This document shows, in pieces, positions 21,490 to 29,310 of a DNA stretch of 64,000 nt. The notes under the pieces were generated by a model, which did no database searches, had not been told where the DNA came from, and saw only the letters and a program-made list of their open reading frames with translations. Both the position numbers and the translations under genes were made by a program. Origin of the DNA: Proteus columbae (GTDB taxonomy: Bacteria > Pseudomonadota > Gammaproteobacteria > Enterobacterales > Enterobacteriaceae). Every line of letters starts with the position of its first letter. The first letter of the stretch is position 1. The stretch covers positions 124,387 to 188,386 of the forward strand of contig NZ_NGVR01000009.1 in the NCBI RefSeq assembly GCF_002777965.1, in the 5' to 3' direction.

Positions 21490-22269
21490 TTAATGCTCTG
21501 CTTTTTCTGCTATGGAACCATGATCATCATGTTTCTGGTGACGGTGATGTCCATCGATCATGCTACGGAATGTTTGAGTAAAAGTATCACCCAGTGTACA
21601 TAAGTAGAAGTGCGCACAAATAAACATTAATGCCACTATTCCTAATACTAAGTGCGCTTTTAGCATCCAATAGCCTTCACCCAGTACTTCAGGATATAAA
21701 CATAATAATCCAGTAACAAGTAACAGCGGCACTAAACCAAACATCACACCTAAATAAGCGAGTTGCTGAAGTGGGTTAAATTTATCAGTTTCAGTTGCTG
21801 CGAAAGGATGTGGCTCGCCTTTCATTATACCGTAAAGATAAAAGCGAGCTTGTTTGATACAACGACCAATTAATCCGCTAAATCTTACTTTGTAATGCAC
21901 GCCGTTGCTGGTTGTTAAATTGATAAGAATAAAACCAATCCAGAACGCGATAAGTACAAAACCACAGATCTTATGTAATAGCACCATTGAAGTGACATTC
22001 CCGATAGAGAAATGCCCTAAAAATCCGCTCAATAGTAATAGGATAAACAGTAAAGCATTACCCCAGTGCCAAAAACGAATTGCTTTAGAATATAAATAAA
22101 CTCGCTCTTCTTCATAATGACCAGAGTGTTTTGGTGCAAGGGCATAGCGTAGTAAACCATGAATAACTAATACCGCTATCATAGCAACGATTAATAAACC
22201 AGCTGCCATTAACCATACAGGCCAATAATCTGGCGTATAATGGAGTTCTGCTCCCCAGATACTAGTCAT
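21490..22269 (-). CDS. phsC: Thiosulfate reductase cytochrome b subunit
   Basis: The membrane anchor that oxidises quinol and feeds electrons to PhsB/PhsA. It has 259 aa (Salmonella PhsC about 254). It is a formate dehydrogenase/hydrogenase-type di-haem cytochrome b with membrane spans around [76 protein letters not shown] and [18 protein letters not shown]. Candidate haem His residues lie in RFWHWGN, LLHK, KAHL and CAHF. The C-terminus is His-rich ([12 protein letters not shown]), which is unusual and might bind metal. Its ATG overlaps the phsB stop by 4 bp (ATGA). Confidence 0.92.
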   Translation of the reverse strand: MTSIWGAELHYTPDYWPVWLMAAGLLIVAMIAVLVIHGLLRYALAPKHSGHYEEERVYLYSKAIRFWHWGNALLFILLLLSGFLGHFSIGNVTSMVLLHKICGFVLIAFWIGFILINLTTSNGVHYKVRFSGLIGRCIKQARFYLYGIMKGEPHPFAATETDKFNPLQQLAYLGVMFGLVPLLLVTGLLCLYPEVLGEGYWMLKAHLVLGIVALMFICAHFYLCTLGDTFTQTFRSMIDGHHRHQKHDDHGSIAEKAEH

Positions 22270-22844
22270 GCTTTATCTCCCTGATGGATTTCTTTACGAC
22301 GGAATAAACTTGGTTTTCCGACATTATCTAATTGGTATTGATAAACGGATTTTTGTTTGATCCAAGCCTGAATTTCAGGTGAGTCGATGCGACCAAAAGC
22401 AAGTGCATCTGTTGGGCATACCGATACACATGCAGGTAGTTCACCCTCAGCTAATCGAGTATCAGAACAGAAGTTACATTTATCTGCGATATGCGTCATT
22501 GGGTTGATATAACGAACATGGTAAGGACAAGCACCAACACAGTAATCACAGCCGATACACAGCTCTTTTTTCACCTGAACGATACCATTTTCATCAATAA
22601 AAGAGGCACCAGTAGGGCAAACAGAAACACAAGGTGCATCCTCACAATGCTGGCAAGAAACACGGAAAAATTGGTAATGTGGATTACCCGCTTCGTCGTC
22701 ATGAGGGCCTTGAATTTGGACTTGAAGTCGGCTAAATCCTTCTGGAATGTCATTGATGACTTTACACGCAACAGTACAAGCTTGGCAGCCAATACAACGT
22801 TTTTCATCATGTAACATGACAAATTGTTTATCATTATTGTTCAT
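22266..22844 (-). CDS. phsB: Thiosulfate reductase iron-sulfur subunit
   Basis: The electron-transfer subunit between PhsC and PhsA, 192 aa as in Salmonella. It has four ferredoxin-like cysteine clusters: [11 protein letters not shown] near 17-27, [14 protein letters not shown] near 64-77, [12 protein letters not shown] near 97-108 and CNFC...CVSVCP near 122-145, so four [4Fe-4S] clusters are expected. There is no signal peptide; the protein would be exported together with the Tat-targeted PhsA. It lies 14 bp after phsA. Confidence 0.94.
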   Translation of the reverse strand: MNNNDKQFVMLHDEKRCIGCQACTVACKVINDIPEGFSRLQVQIQGPHDDEAGNPHYQFFRVSCQHCEDAPCVSVCPTGASFIDENGIVQVKKELCIGCDYCVGACPYHVRYINPMTHIADKCNFCSDTRLAEGELPACVSVCPTDALAFGRIDSPEIQAWIKQKSVYQYQLDNVGKPSLFRRKEIHQGDKA

Positions 22845-22858
22845 CGTTATTTTTTTCC

Positions 22859-25138
22859 TTAAGCCCGACTAATTCTGACACCTGATGTATGTACATCAGT
22901 ACCTGATACAGGACTAATCTCATGAGGTAATAAGTTGCCACAGTGAATGCCTGTTGTAGTCGCTGCTGTTTTCGCACCTGCTTTTGCACCTGATCCCATA
23001 TAAACAAATACGGTGTCAGGACGAATGCCTTCAGTGATCAAAGCATGTGCTTTTTCTTTGCCTATACTGTTTTCTAGAATGATTTCATCACCATGTTTAA
23101 TTCCATGGTTTTTAGCTGTTTCAGGGTGAAGCCAAACAGGGTTTTCCCACATTAATTCAGCTAATAATGGTACGTATTGTGTTGCACCATTAGTATGAAC
23201 GGCGACTTTACCTTGGATAAAATAAAGCTCGTCTTTTTCTTTTAATGGGAAGTTGTGGAAGCGTGGAATACCGTAGTTCTCTAAACGGCTTTCTAATTCT
23301 TCAGAGTAGATTTCAATTAAGCCACTTGGTGATTTAAATGAGAGAGCTTTTTCCATTGTATTGTTGCTATCAACATGCTTAATTGCATCTGGATATTGCT
23401 CAACAAAGGCTTTTACATAAGAAGGTTCGCGTAAAAGTAACGGGATACCATAAGACAAGTAACCTTTTTTATGGATTTCCTTATACAATGCTTCATCACC
23501 ATTGACTTGATAAAGCTGTCTTACACCCATGTTTTCCCAAGGGAAATAGGCTTCTAATCCTAATGCTTTACCTAATTCTATCCAAATCAACCAACTTGGT
23601 TTAGTATCACCAATAGGTTCGACAACTTGCTGGCGTAATGCATAAGCAGGGTTTAAACTTGAAACATCAGAAATCTCTTCATCACGCTCTAAATAAGTGG
23701 TTTCAGGTAACAGATAATCTGCATAAGCAGCACTTTCACTTAAATAAACATCACAGCTAACAATTAAATCTAATTTCTGTGCTGCTTTTTCCAACTCAGG
23801 ACGACAACTGACCGTTTGGAATGGATTATGACGAGACATAATCCATGCTCTTGTTTGATACGGCACACCTTCTAAAGTTGAATCAATAATCGATTGAACG
23901 ATACCGCCGCCTTTATTGATGTATTTAAACTGAGGTGCTGTTGCATCAATACGTTTTGCGGTAATTTCAGGCATACCTTTAACGCTTGGTTTCGCTAATT
24001 CAGGTGCAACATTAATGCCCGCTAATTTATTGTATTTTGAAGCAGCTTTTTTCTGATACATACCGCCTTCACGTTCAATGTTGCCAAGTAAGGCATTGAA
24101 GGTGAAGATCATTCTGCGCATATTGATTTCTTCTTTATTAAAGGTTGCGCGGTGACCAGGCATAATCAGTGCATGAGGTGCTTTTGCTGCTATTTCGCGT
24201 GCGATACGAACAATATCTTTAGCGGGAACATCAGAATGTGCTTGAGCCCATTCAGGTGTTGTATCTTGTAGAACTTCTTTTAATTGTGGTAAGCCAACAG
24301 TAAATTTCTCAACGAAATCTTTATCGTAGAGATCTTCTTTAATTAAGATATGGCACATTGCCATTAGAACAGGTAAATCGCCGCCTGGTCGGATCGCAAA
24401 CCATTCATCTGCTTTACTTGAAACAACAGATAAACGAGGATCAAAACTGACTAGTTTTGCGCCGCGCTCTTGCGCTGTCATTAATTCGTGTGTTTCAGCG
24501 ACTTCAATACCTTCATAAAGGTTATGGCCGAAAGAGAGAATATACTTAGAATTCGCTAAATCCATTGCAAGATCACCACCCATCATCACTGATGCTGCAA
24601 TGGCTTTACCTGCTGGGCAAGTCGATGCGTGTGTAAACGTATTCGGTGAACCAAATGCCGCTGCCAAATGGAAAAGGTGAGAAGAGAGCGAACCTGATTT
24701 AGATGAAAAAGAGATACTTTCTGCACCATAATTTTGTTTTATGGCGTTCATCTTTTCTGCAATTTCTTTATAAGCTTGTTCCCAGCTTATCACTTCCCAT
24801 TCACCAGCGCCTCTAGGGCCTTTGTGTTTCATGGGTTTGACAATCCGGTTTGGATCATTAACTAGGCTAACACCACTTCCGCCTCTTGCACAAACTCGGC
24901 TACTTTGGTGTTCCGCATTTCTATTTCCTTGGATAAAAACGGTCTTGTTGTTAACAACCTGAGCTTCTATCGGACAACGATAAGAACACATTTCACACAG
25001 GCTAGGTGTTAATTTTGACTGACCCTTAAGAGAATCTACAGGATTAAATGCAAGTGCACCCGGTGGTAAGCTACTCACGGTACAACCCACACATCCTATC
25101 CCCATCCCCTTAATGAAAGAACGACGACTAATACTCAT
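22859..25138 (-). CDS. phsA: Thiosulfate reductase molybdopterin catalytic subunit
   Basis: PhsA reduces thiosulfate to sulfide and sulfite in the periplasm during anaerobic growth and is the source of H2S in enterics. It has 759 aa, Salmonella length. It has a Tat signal ([12 protein letters not shown]), a [4Fe-4S] site CEMCSYRCP with a later Cys in RVCARGGSG, and the likely molybdenum-ligand Cys in ASTCPAGKA near residue 180. The molybdopterin-guanine-dinucleotide binding and C-terminal domains include [21 protein letters not shown] and [11 protein letters not shown]. The ATG follows GGAGG. It is first in phsABC. A ModE-like palindrome lies about 360 bp upstream. Confidence 0.95.
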   Translation of the reverse strand: MSISRRSFIKGMGIGCVGCTVSSLPPGALAFNPVDSLKGQSKLTPSLCEMCSYRCPIEAQVVNNKTVFIQGNRNAEHQSSRVCARGGSGVSLVNDPNRIVKPMKHKGPRGAGEWEVISWEQAYKEIAEKMNAIKQNYGAESISFSSKSGSLSSHLFHLAAAFGSPNTFTHASTCPAGKAIAASVMMGGDLAMDLANSKYILSFGHNLYEGIEVAETHELMTAQERGAKLVSFDPRLSVVSSKADEWFAIRPGGDLPVLMAMCHILIKEDLYDKDFVEKFTVGLPQLKEVLQDTTPEWAQAHSDVPAKDIVRIAREIAAKAPHALIMPGHRATFNKEEINMRRMIFTFNALLGNIEREGGMYQKKAASKYNKLAGINVAPELAKPSVKGMPEITAKRIDATAPQFKYINKGGGIVQSIIDSTLEGVPYQTRAWIMSRHNPFQTVSCRPELEKAAQKLDLIVSCDVYLSESAAYADYLLPETTYLERDEEISDVSSLNPAYALRQQVVEPIGDTKPSWLIWIELGKALGLEAYFPWENMGVRQLYQVNGDEALYKEIHKKGYLSYGIPLLLREPSYVKAFVEQYPDAIKHVDSNNTMEKALSFKSPSGLIEIYSEELESRLENYGIPRFHNFPLKEKDELYFIQGKVAVHTNGATQYVPLLAELMWENPVWLHPETAKNHGIKHGDEIILENSIGKEKAHALITEGIRPDTVFVYMGSGAKAGAKTAATTTGIHCGNLLPHEISPVSGTDVHTSGVRISRA

Positions 25139-25482
25139 ATAACCTCCAGTTTCTTCTTATAGCTAAATATTATATACGGACGGTTAAATAAATATTTGAA
25201 GGCGTCTCCATTTTATTAATCCATAAGTGATGAGTTAGTTGTAAATAATAAATAATAGAGAATAAGAAGTTAATAAATATCACTAAATAAATTAACTAAA
25301 ATAGACAAAATCAAATGATAATTATTTTCTTTCATTGAATGCTATTATAAAAGTTTGGAGAAGAAATTGGGGATTTTAAAGGATATGACGGTTACGGATT
25401 GTTCTTTTAAATTCACTAACTTATGGTATTAATCTGTTTTATTAAAGTGTATTTGAAATGTATGATTAATAATAATTTAAAT

Positions 25483-25510
25483 TTGACAAAAAAGCTCATC
25501 GATATATAAT
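25483..25510 (+). promoter_or_regulatory. Orphan consensus promoter
   Basis: Perfect TTGACA (25483-25488) and perfect TATAAT (25505-25510) with a 16-bp spacer, facing away from phsA. No recognised plus-strand gene follows before araC at 26941. The -10 lies inside the ModE-like palindrome, so ModE would repress it. Confidence 0.6.
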
Positions 25511-25525
25511 TATTTATATATCGAA
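25498..25525. promoter_or_regulatory. ModE-like operator C
   Basis: A nearly perfect palindrome: CGATATATA and TATATATCG separated by 6 bp, CG-to-CG span 24 bp (25500-25523). Each half differs from CGTTATATA at one base. It is the most symmetric of the three sites in this block. Confidence 0.6.
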
Positions 25526-25671
25526 ACCTCATCATTTTGTAATTGATTTGTTATTTAAAAACCAGAATAAATAATAATTTTCATGCTATTTAAATCCCGT
25601 TTCTTCTTAAATTATCTTCTTATAAAAAATAGCTAACTTTATTATTTTGATGATAAATACAAATAAAATAG

Positions 25672-25696
25672 AAAAATAAACCAGGCTATGCTTGGT
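25672..25696 (-). terminator. Candidate terminator after the exporter gene
   Basis: ACCAAGC/GCCTGGT stem with triloop on the minus strand, followed by TTTATTTTTCT. It is about 340 bp past the exporter stop, so it would give a long 3' tail. Confidence 0.5.
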
Positions 25697-26002
25697 ACAA
25701 AAAATGCGCTATTAAACGAGTCCAGATTAAGACTAAACACGAGACGATTTATAAATTATTATTCATTATGTTTAAATATTAATTAATGATATTGATAGTT
25801 ATAGAACTGTGTCGTGATTGTCAAAAAGAGCTATTTTTTGTTTTATGTGTCTTAACAGCATTAATGCTAAGTGAAGGTGCGTAGGAAAAAGATGGAACGA
25901 AATGTTAAAGAAATGGCGACTTATTGAACACTAAAAGTCACCATTTGCCACATATTTTATGTGTAGTCATTATTGTTTTTTTCGTTGTTTGTTGTTTTTG
26001 TA

Positions 26003-26026
26003 TCTTCTATATATCTATATAGAAGA
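26003..26026 (-). repeat. Perfect 11-bp palindrome after the exporter gene
   Basis: TCTTCTATATA, TC, TATATAGAAGA. It starts 7 bp past the exporter stop codon. No T run follows, so it may stabilise the 3' end or bind a protein. Confidence 0.6.
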
Positions 26027-26032
26027 AAGGAT

Positions 26033-26836
26033 TTAAAACAGCATGACAATTAAAACAAGGCTCAGTAACAGAGGATAAATTCTTGCATGCCATTTGTCAG
26101 GAATACGAGATAAAAATCGTTCAGAGATCTTCAAACCAACCCAAGTGCTACAAATCAGAATAAGTGCAGCTTTTAGCCAAATATAACCAATAAAACCAGA
26201 TTCACTATTTAAAGGTGATGTAAAAGAAAGGGTGACATAAGTGAATGTTGCTGTGAGTGCTAAAGGTAACGTTAATGCATTGGCGATTGCTGCTGATTGC
26301 GCCATTGGTGTTCCCCTACGACGCAATAAAGGTACTGTCATCACACTTCCACCAACCCCTAGAAAAGCGGCAATAATACCAATCACGGTACCATTAATGC
26401 TTTCTTTTGCTTTGGTCACTTTTTTTGAGTTGTGAGTAGGAGCCATAAAACCGGGGCGAAAATAGCAATCTAAAATAGTGATAAAAAGATAACCAATAAA
26501 GATCCACTTGATCCACACACCTTCAACCGTTAAGGCGAGAAGAGCACCTAAGATCCCTCCAAAAGCGATACCAATAAACAGAATGGACATGATATTCCAA
26601 TCAAGTCTTTTTGCTTTATGGTGTTTAATGGTTGTGACTGTCGCAGAAAACAACATAATTAATGCAGAGGTAGCAACCGCGATTTGCATAGCATGTTCAG
26701 CGGGTAAACTGTCTATTCCCCAGAGTGTAAGAATAAGAGTATAGAGTAAGGGAACAGTGACAAAGCCACCGCCAAATCCAAATAACCATGTCGTGATGCC
26801 TGAAATTAAACCAAAAGAAATCAGCCAGAGTGTCAT
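26033..26836 (-). CDS. TauE/SafE family membrane exporter
   Basis: A 267-aa inner-membrane protein with about eight hydrophobic segments and the duplicated family signature: GGGFVTVPLLYTLIL near 22-36 and FLGVGGSVMTVPLLRRRGTP near 158-177, each followed by an ...A.A.S/ANAL segment. Members move sulfite, sulfoacetate, taurine or related anions. It lies 0.9 kb upstream of thiosulfate reductase, which releases sulfite, so sulfite export is a sensible inference. The ATG has an ideal AGGAG at 7 bp, but that sequence is buried in a perfect hairpin (26841-26864). It is divergent from the AraC regulator with 104 bp between them. Confidence 0.88.
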   Translation of the reverse strand: MTLWLISFGLISGITTWLFGFGGGFVTVPLLYTLILTLWGIDSLPAEHAMQIAVATSALIMLFSATVTTIKHHKAKRLDWNIMSILFIGIAFGGILGALLALTVEGVWIKWIFIGYLFITILDCYFRPGFMAPTHNSKKVTKAKESINGTVIGIIAAFLGVGGSVMTVPLLRRRGTPMAQSAAIANALTLPLALTATFTYVTLSFTSPLNSESGFIGYIWLKAALILICSTWVGLKISERFLSRIPDKWHARIYPLLLSLVLIVMLF

Positions 26837-26840
26837 TTCA

Positions 26841-26864
26841 AATCTCCTGTTGAGTCAGGAGATT
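26841..26864 (-). promoter_or_regulatory. Hairpin sequestering the exporter's Shine-Dalgarno
   Basis: On the mRNA, AATCTCCTG pairs perfectly with CAGGAGATT (loop ACTCAA). AGGAG is the ribosome site of the TauE/SafE gene, 7 nt before its ATG. Translation should be low unless the stem is opened by heat, a protein or another RNA. As DNA it is also a candidate operator. Confidence 0.7.
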
Positions 26865-26940
26865 AACAATATAGAATAAAGCGATGGCTTACCCACGTAA
26901 TAATGACAAGTTTATACGAATTTAGGACAATTTAAATATT

Positions 26941-27717
26941 ATGCGTAATATCGATATCAACAGTGTGGATAATCTTCCTCGTGATATTTTGGCATTAGGC
27001 TCTGATTATCCTTATGACACATTACTTGAAGCTCACCACCATCGACGAGCTCAATTTTTATATGCCCCTAATGGGGTAATGAAAGTTAAAACAGAAGATG
27101 GACAATGGATTGTATTACCTTACAGTGGCGTGTGGATCCCAGCAGAAAAAGTACATCAAGTACTAATGTTGGGGAGTAGTACTTATAGTCTCTATATTGA
27201 GTCTAATAAAGTTCCTCGTCACTCAGAATATTGTGAGGTTTTACAAGTTTCCCCTTTGCTTCATCAGCTATTACTTTCGGCCAATGAACTTCCTTTACTT
27301 TATGATCTAGGTGGACGAGATAGCGCATTATTGACTTTGCTTTGTCATGAATTAGCTCATGCCAAGCCATTACCTTATTTTACGCCATTACCGCAACATG
27401 CTTTATTAGATGAATTGTGTACTGAATTTATGTCACAACCTAATATTCGCACGACACCAGAAATGTGGGCTGAAAAATTAAATAAGAGCCTGCGTACTTT
27501 TACCCGCTTTTTTCATAAAGAAACAGGTCTTTCTTTTCGAGATTGGCGTCAAAAAGCGTGTTTAATGTATGCGTTAACCGCTTTAAAGAAAGGTGATTCA
27601 GTTACTGAAGTCGCTTTAGAACTGGGTTATGAAAATCCGAGCGCCTTTAGTGCAATGTTTAATAAAGAGATGGGATATTCACCAAAATTGTTTTTAAAAC
27701 AACTGAAAGAGTTTTAA
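26941..27717 (+). CDS. AraC-family regulator with cupin sensor domain
   Basis: A 258-aa regulator. The N-terminal half is a cupin (HHHRRAQFLYAPNGVMKVKT, SGVWIPAEKVHQVLML), like E. coli NimR. The C-terminal half has two HTHs: TTPEMWAEKLNKSLRTFTRF then ALKKGDSVTEVALELGYENP with SAFSAMFNKEMGYSPKLFLK. NimR-type proteins control a divergent exporter gene; here the divergent neighbour is the TauE/SafE exporter, so that is its most likely target. No clear direct-repeat operator could be fixed in the 104-bp gap. No good ribosome site precedes ATG 26941. Confidence 0.9.
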   Translation: MRNIDINSVDNLPRDILALGSDYPYDTLLEAHHHRRAQFLYAPNGVMKVKTEDGQWIVLPYSGVWIPAEKVHQVLMLGSSTYSLYIESNKVPRHSEYCEVLQVSPLLHQLLLSANELPLLYDLGGRDSALLTLLCHELAHAKPLPYFTPLPQHALLDELCTEFMSQPNIRTTPEMWAEKLNKSLRTFTRFFHKETGLSFRDWRQKACLMYALTALKKGDSVTEVALELGYENPSAFSAMFNKEMGYSPKLFLKQLKEF

Positions 27718-27912
27718 TAGAACAGATATATATAAGAATGAACATAATCATTGATGCTGATATTTATCAGATGGTTTTTAAGTTAAATTTCTTTGTTCAA
27801 AAAAGAAACAAAAAAATTCCTTCCAATATCAGTGCGTTAAAACTTGATTAATAGAGAGTGAGGGGGGTAAAATGTAGGCCGTCCATAAGTTGCACTTAAT
27901 TTTTCTACGTAT

Positions 27913-27987
27913 GTTCCCTTAGTTAAATGGATATAACAAGCCCCTCCTAAGGGCTAGTTACAGGTTCGATTCCTGTAGGGAACGCCA
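27913..27987 (+). tRNA. argW: tRNA-Arg (anticodon CCT)
   Basis: 75 nt with encoded CCA. Acceptor GTTCCCT/AGGGAAC, anticodon arm AGCCCCTCCTAAGGGCT giving CCT, T arm CAGGTTCGATTCCTG. It matches enteric argW, which is often used as an integration site. No integrase and no second copy of its 3' end are present here. Confidence 0.95.
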
Positions 27988-28106
27988 GCTACTGCCCATC
28001 CTATAAATTTAGAAATTATTCTTAGAGCAGTGTTTATCAGTTCACGCTATTATCATCATTGTTTTACTTCTTCGTTCAATCACCAATAATAAACTTAGGT
28101 TTTTAT

Positions 28107-28682
28107 ATGGACATAAAATCAATTAATGATATTCGATATCTGAAATTTTTATTTATTGCTTATTTTTTTCTGCTGGTGGGGTGTAACTCCAGGCCAACTG
28201 ATATTCTTGTGCCTCCTGAAAATTTTCATCAAGTTTCAGAAAAAGTTTATCGTTCAGGACAGCCGACACCGGGTGAAATGAAATGGTTAGAAGCCCAAGG
28301 TATAAAAACGATTATTAACTTACGTGAATATCATAGTGATAGTGATGATGTAAAAGGCACACAATTAGAAACTTTCCACGTAAAAATGAACGCCAATAGA
28401 ATTACTGATAAGGACGTTATTGAGATATTGCGTAAAATAAATAGCACGTCTGATCCTGTATTAGTGCATTGTTGGCATGGCAGTGATCGTACAGGAACTG
28501 TTATAGCAATGTATCGGCTAATATTTGAGAATTGGACAAAAGAGCAGGCAATTGCTGAATTAAGAAAAAAAGAGTACGGCTATCACGAGCTTTTTTTTCC
28601 TAATATTGTTCAATACCTAGAAGAAGTCGATATTTCCGCAATAAAACAACAAGTATTTAATCAGCAATTTACAGATAAATAA
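28107..28682 (+). CDS. Dual-specificity/tyrosine phosphatase-like lipoprotein
   Basis: A 191-aa protein with a lipoprotein signal (IAYFFLLVGC, lipobox LVGC, lipidated Cys about 25) and a phosphatase domain. The signature CX5R loop is HCWHGSDRTG near residue 127, and the upstream VYRSGQPTPGEMKWLEAQGI and KTIINLRE elements are typical of the DSP/tyrosine phosphatase-like family. With a lipid anchor the enzyme would face the periplasm, where a protein-phosphate substrate is not obvious; an inositol-phosphate or phospholipid substrate is possible. ATG 28107 has AGGT upstream; an earlier ATG (28059) lacks one. It is the first gene after argW. Confidence 0.85.
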   Translation: MDIKSINDIRYLKFLFIAYFFLLVGCNSRPTDILVPPENFHQVSEKVYRSGQPTPGEMKWLEAQGIKTIINLREYHSDSDDVKGTQLETFHVKMNANRITDKDVIEILRKINSTSDPVLVHCWHGSDRTGTVIAMYRLIFENWTKEQAIAELRKKEYGYHELFFPNIVQYLEEVDISAIKQQVFNQQFTDK

Positions 28683-28773
28683 ACAATTTATTGATTCAAT
28701 ACGCTATTGAAAAAATGAAAATAGCGTATTCTAAATAACAAAGATGATGTTTATAAATTTATGTGGAAATAAA

Positions 28774-29022
28774 ATGTCAAATAATCAGATTAACTTGATA
28801 TCAGAAATTATTTGCCCGCATTGTCATATGAAAAAAATGGAAGCAATGCCAACGGATGCTTGCCAATGGTTTTATGAATGCACGCATTGTCATGCTCTAT
28901 TAAAACCCCTTGAAAGAGATTGCTGTGTATTTTGTTCTTATGGAACAGTACCTTGCCCACCTATTCAGAAGGCAAATTCATCTGGAAAAACATCATGTTT
29001 TTGTCAACATGAGAGTAAATAA
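28774..29022 (+). CDS. GDCCVxC-type zinc/cysteine protein of unknown function
   Basis: An 82-aa protein with nine cysteines. An N-terminal zinc ribbon (CPHCHMKK ... CTHCHALLK, about 12-46) is followed by RDCCVFCSYGTVPCPPIQ, the hallmark of the GDCCVxC domain family, some members of which are selenoproteins. The usual first Gly is Arg here. Function is unknown; heavy-metal or thiol chemistry is often guessed from the cysteines. ATG 28774 is preferred (GTGGA upstream) over ATGs at 28744/28747 without a site. It is 91 bp after the phosphatase gene and could be co-transcribed. Confidence 0.8.
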   Translation: MSNNQINLISEIICPHCHMKKMEAMPTDACQWFYECTHCHALLKPLERDCCVFCSYGTVPCPPIQKANSSGKTSCFCQHESK

Positions 29023-29174
29023 TTATTTATCTATAACAGTTAAATAAAATAGCTTTATATTCAAAGAGAAATTAAATATTAGTTAATTTATTACTTTAAT
29101 TTTTAAAATGTATTCTTGTCTAAAAAATAAATTACTGTTAGATTTTATTTAGTCTATTTTTAAGATTTATTTTT

Positions 29175-29310
29175 ATGTCATATTTTACAACCTCTCCAGC
29201 AATTATTATTACCATCACTTAGTGGTGGGGATTGGTTGTATTAAGAACCCGCCAGATAAGCGGGTTTTTTATTTTAAACTCCTTATCTGGCTCAAAGATA
29301 AGGGAAAAAA
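29175..29310 (+). promoter_or_regulatory. Candidate RNA switch (leader, terminator, anti-Shine-Dalgarno)
   Basis: In order: a 15-codon Thr/Ile-rich reading frame (29175-29222, no good ribosome site), a hairpin CCATCAC/GTGGTGG across its stop, a terminator AACCCGC/GCGGGTT with T6 (29246-29270), and a second hairpin CCTTATC/GATAAGG (29281-29303) that hides the AAGGG ribosome site of the next gene. GCCAGATAAG in the terminator stem-loop (29251-29260) is perfectly complementary to CTTATCTGGC (29282-29291), so the structures can exchange. Confidence 0.6.
29246..29270 (+). terminator. Terminator inside the leader of the kinase-fusion gene
   Basis: Perfect 7-bp GC-rich stem, 7-nt loop and six T. 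It lies 40 bp before the next start codon, so it either ends the upstream transcript or attenuates the gene. Confidence 0.85.

Larger units (their letters stand above)
25139..26032. other. 0.9-kb regulatory interval upstream of phsA
   Basis: No gene of 60 codons is present between phsA and the exporter gene. The interval holds the presumed phs promoter, a plus-strand promoter with an overlapping ModE-like palindrome at 25483-25523, a minus-strand hairpin with T-rich tail at 25672-25696 and a perfect palindrome at 26003-26026. I could not find a convincing FNR box. Confidence 0.7.

Noticed and set aside
22491-22834. Frames of 87-107 codons within phsB
   Set aside because: They overlap the four-cluster iron-sulfur protein, whose cysteine pattern fixes the real frame.
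25300-25325. FNR box upstream of phsA
   Set aside because: ATCAA at about 25309 has no matching TTGAT half at the right spacing, so I do not call a site although anaerobic control is expected.
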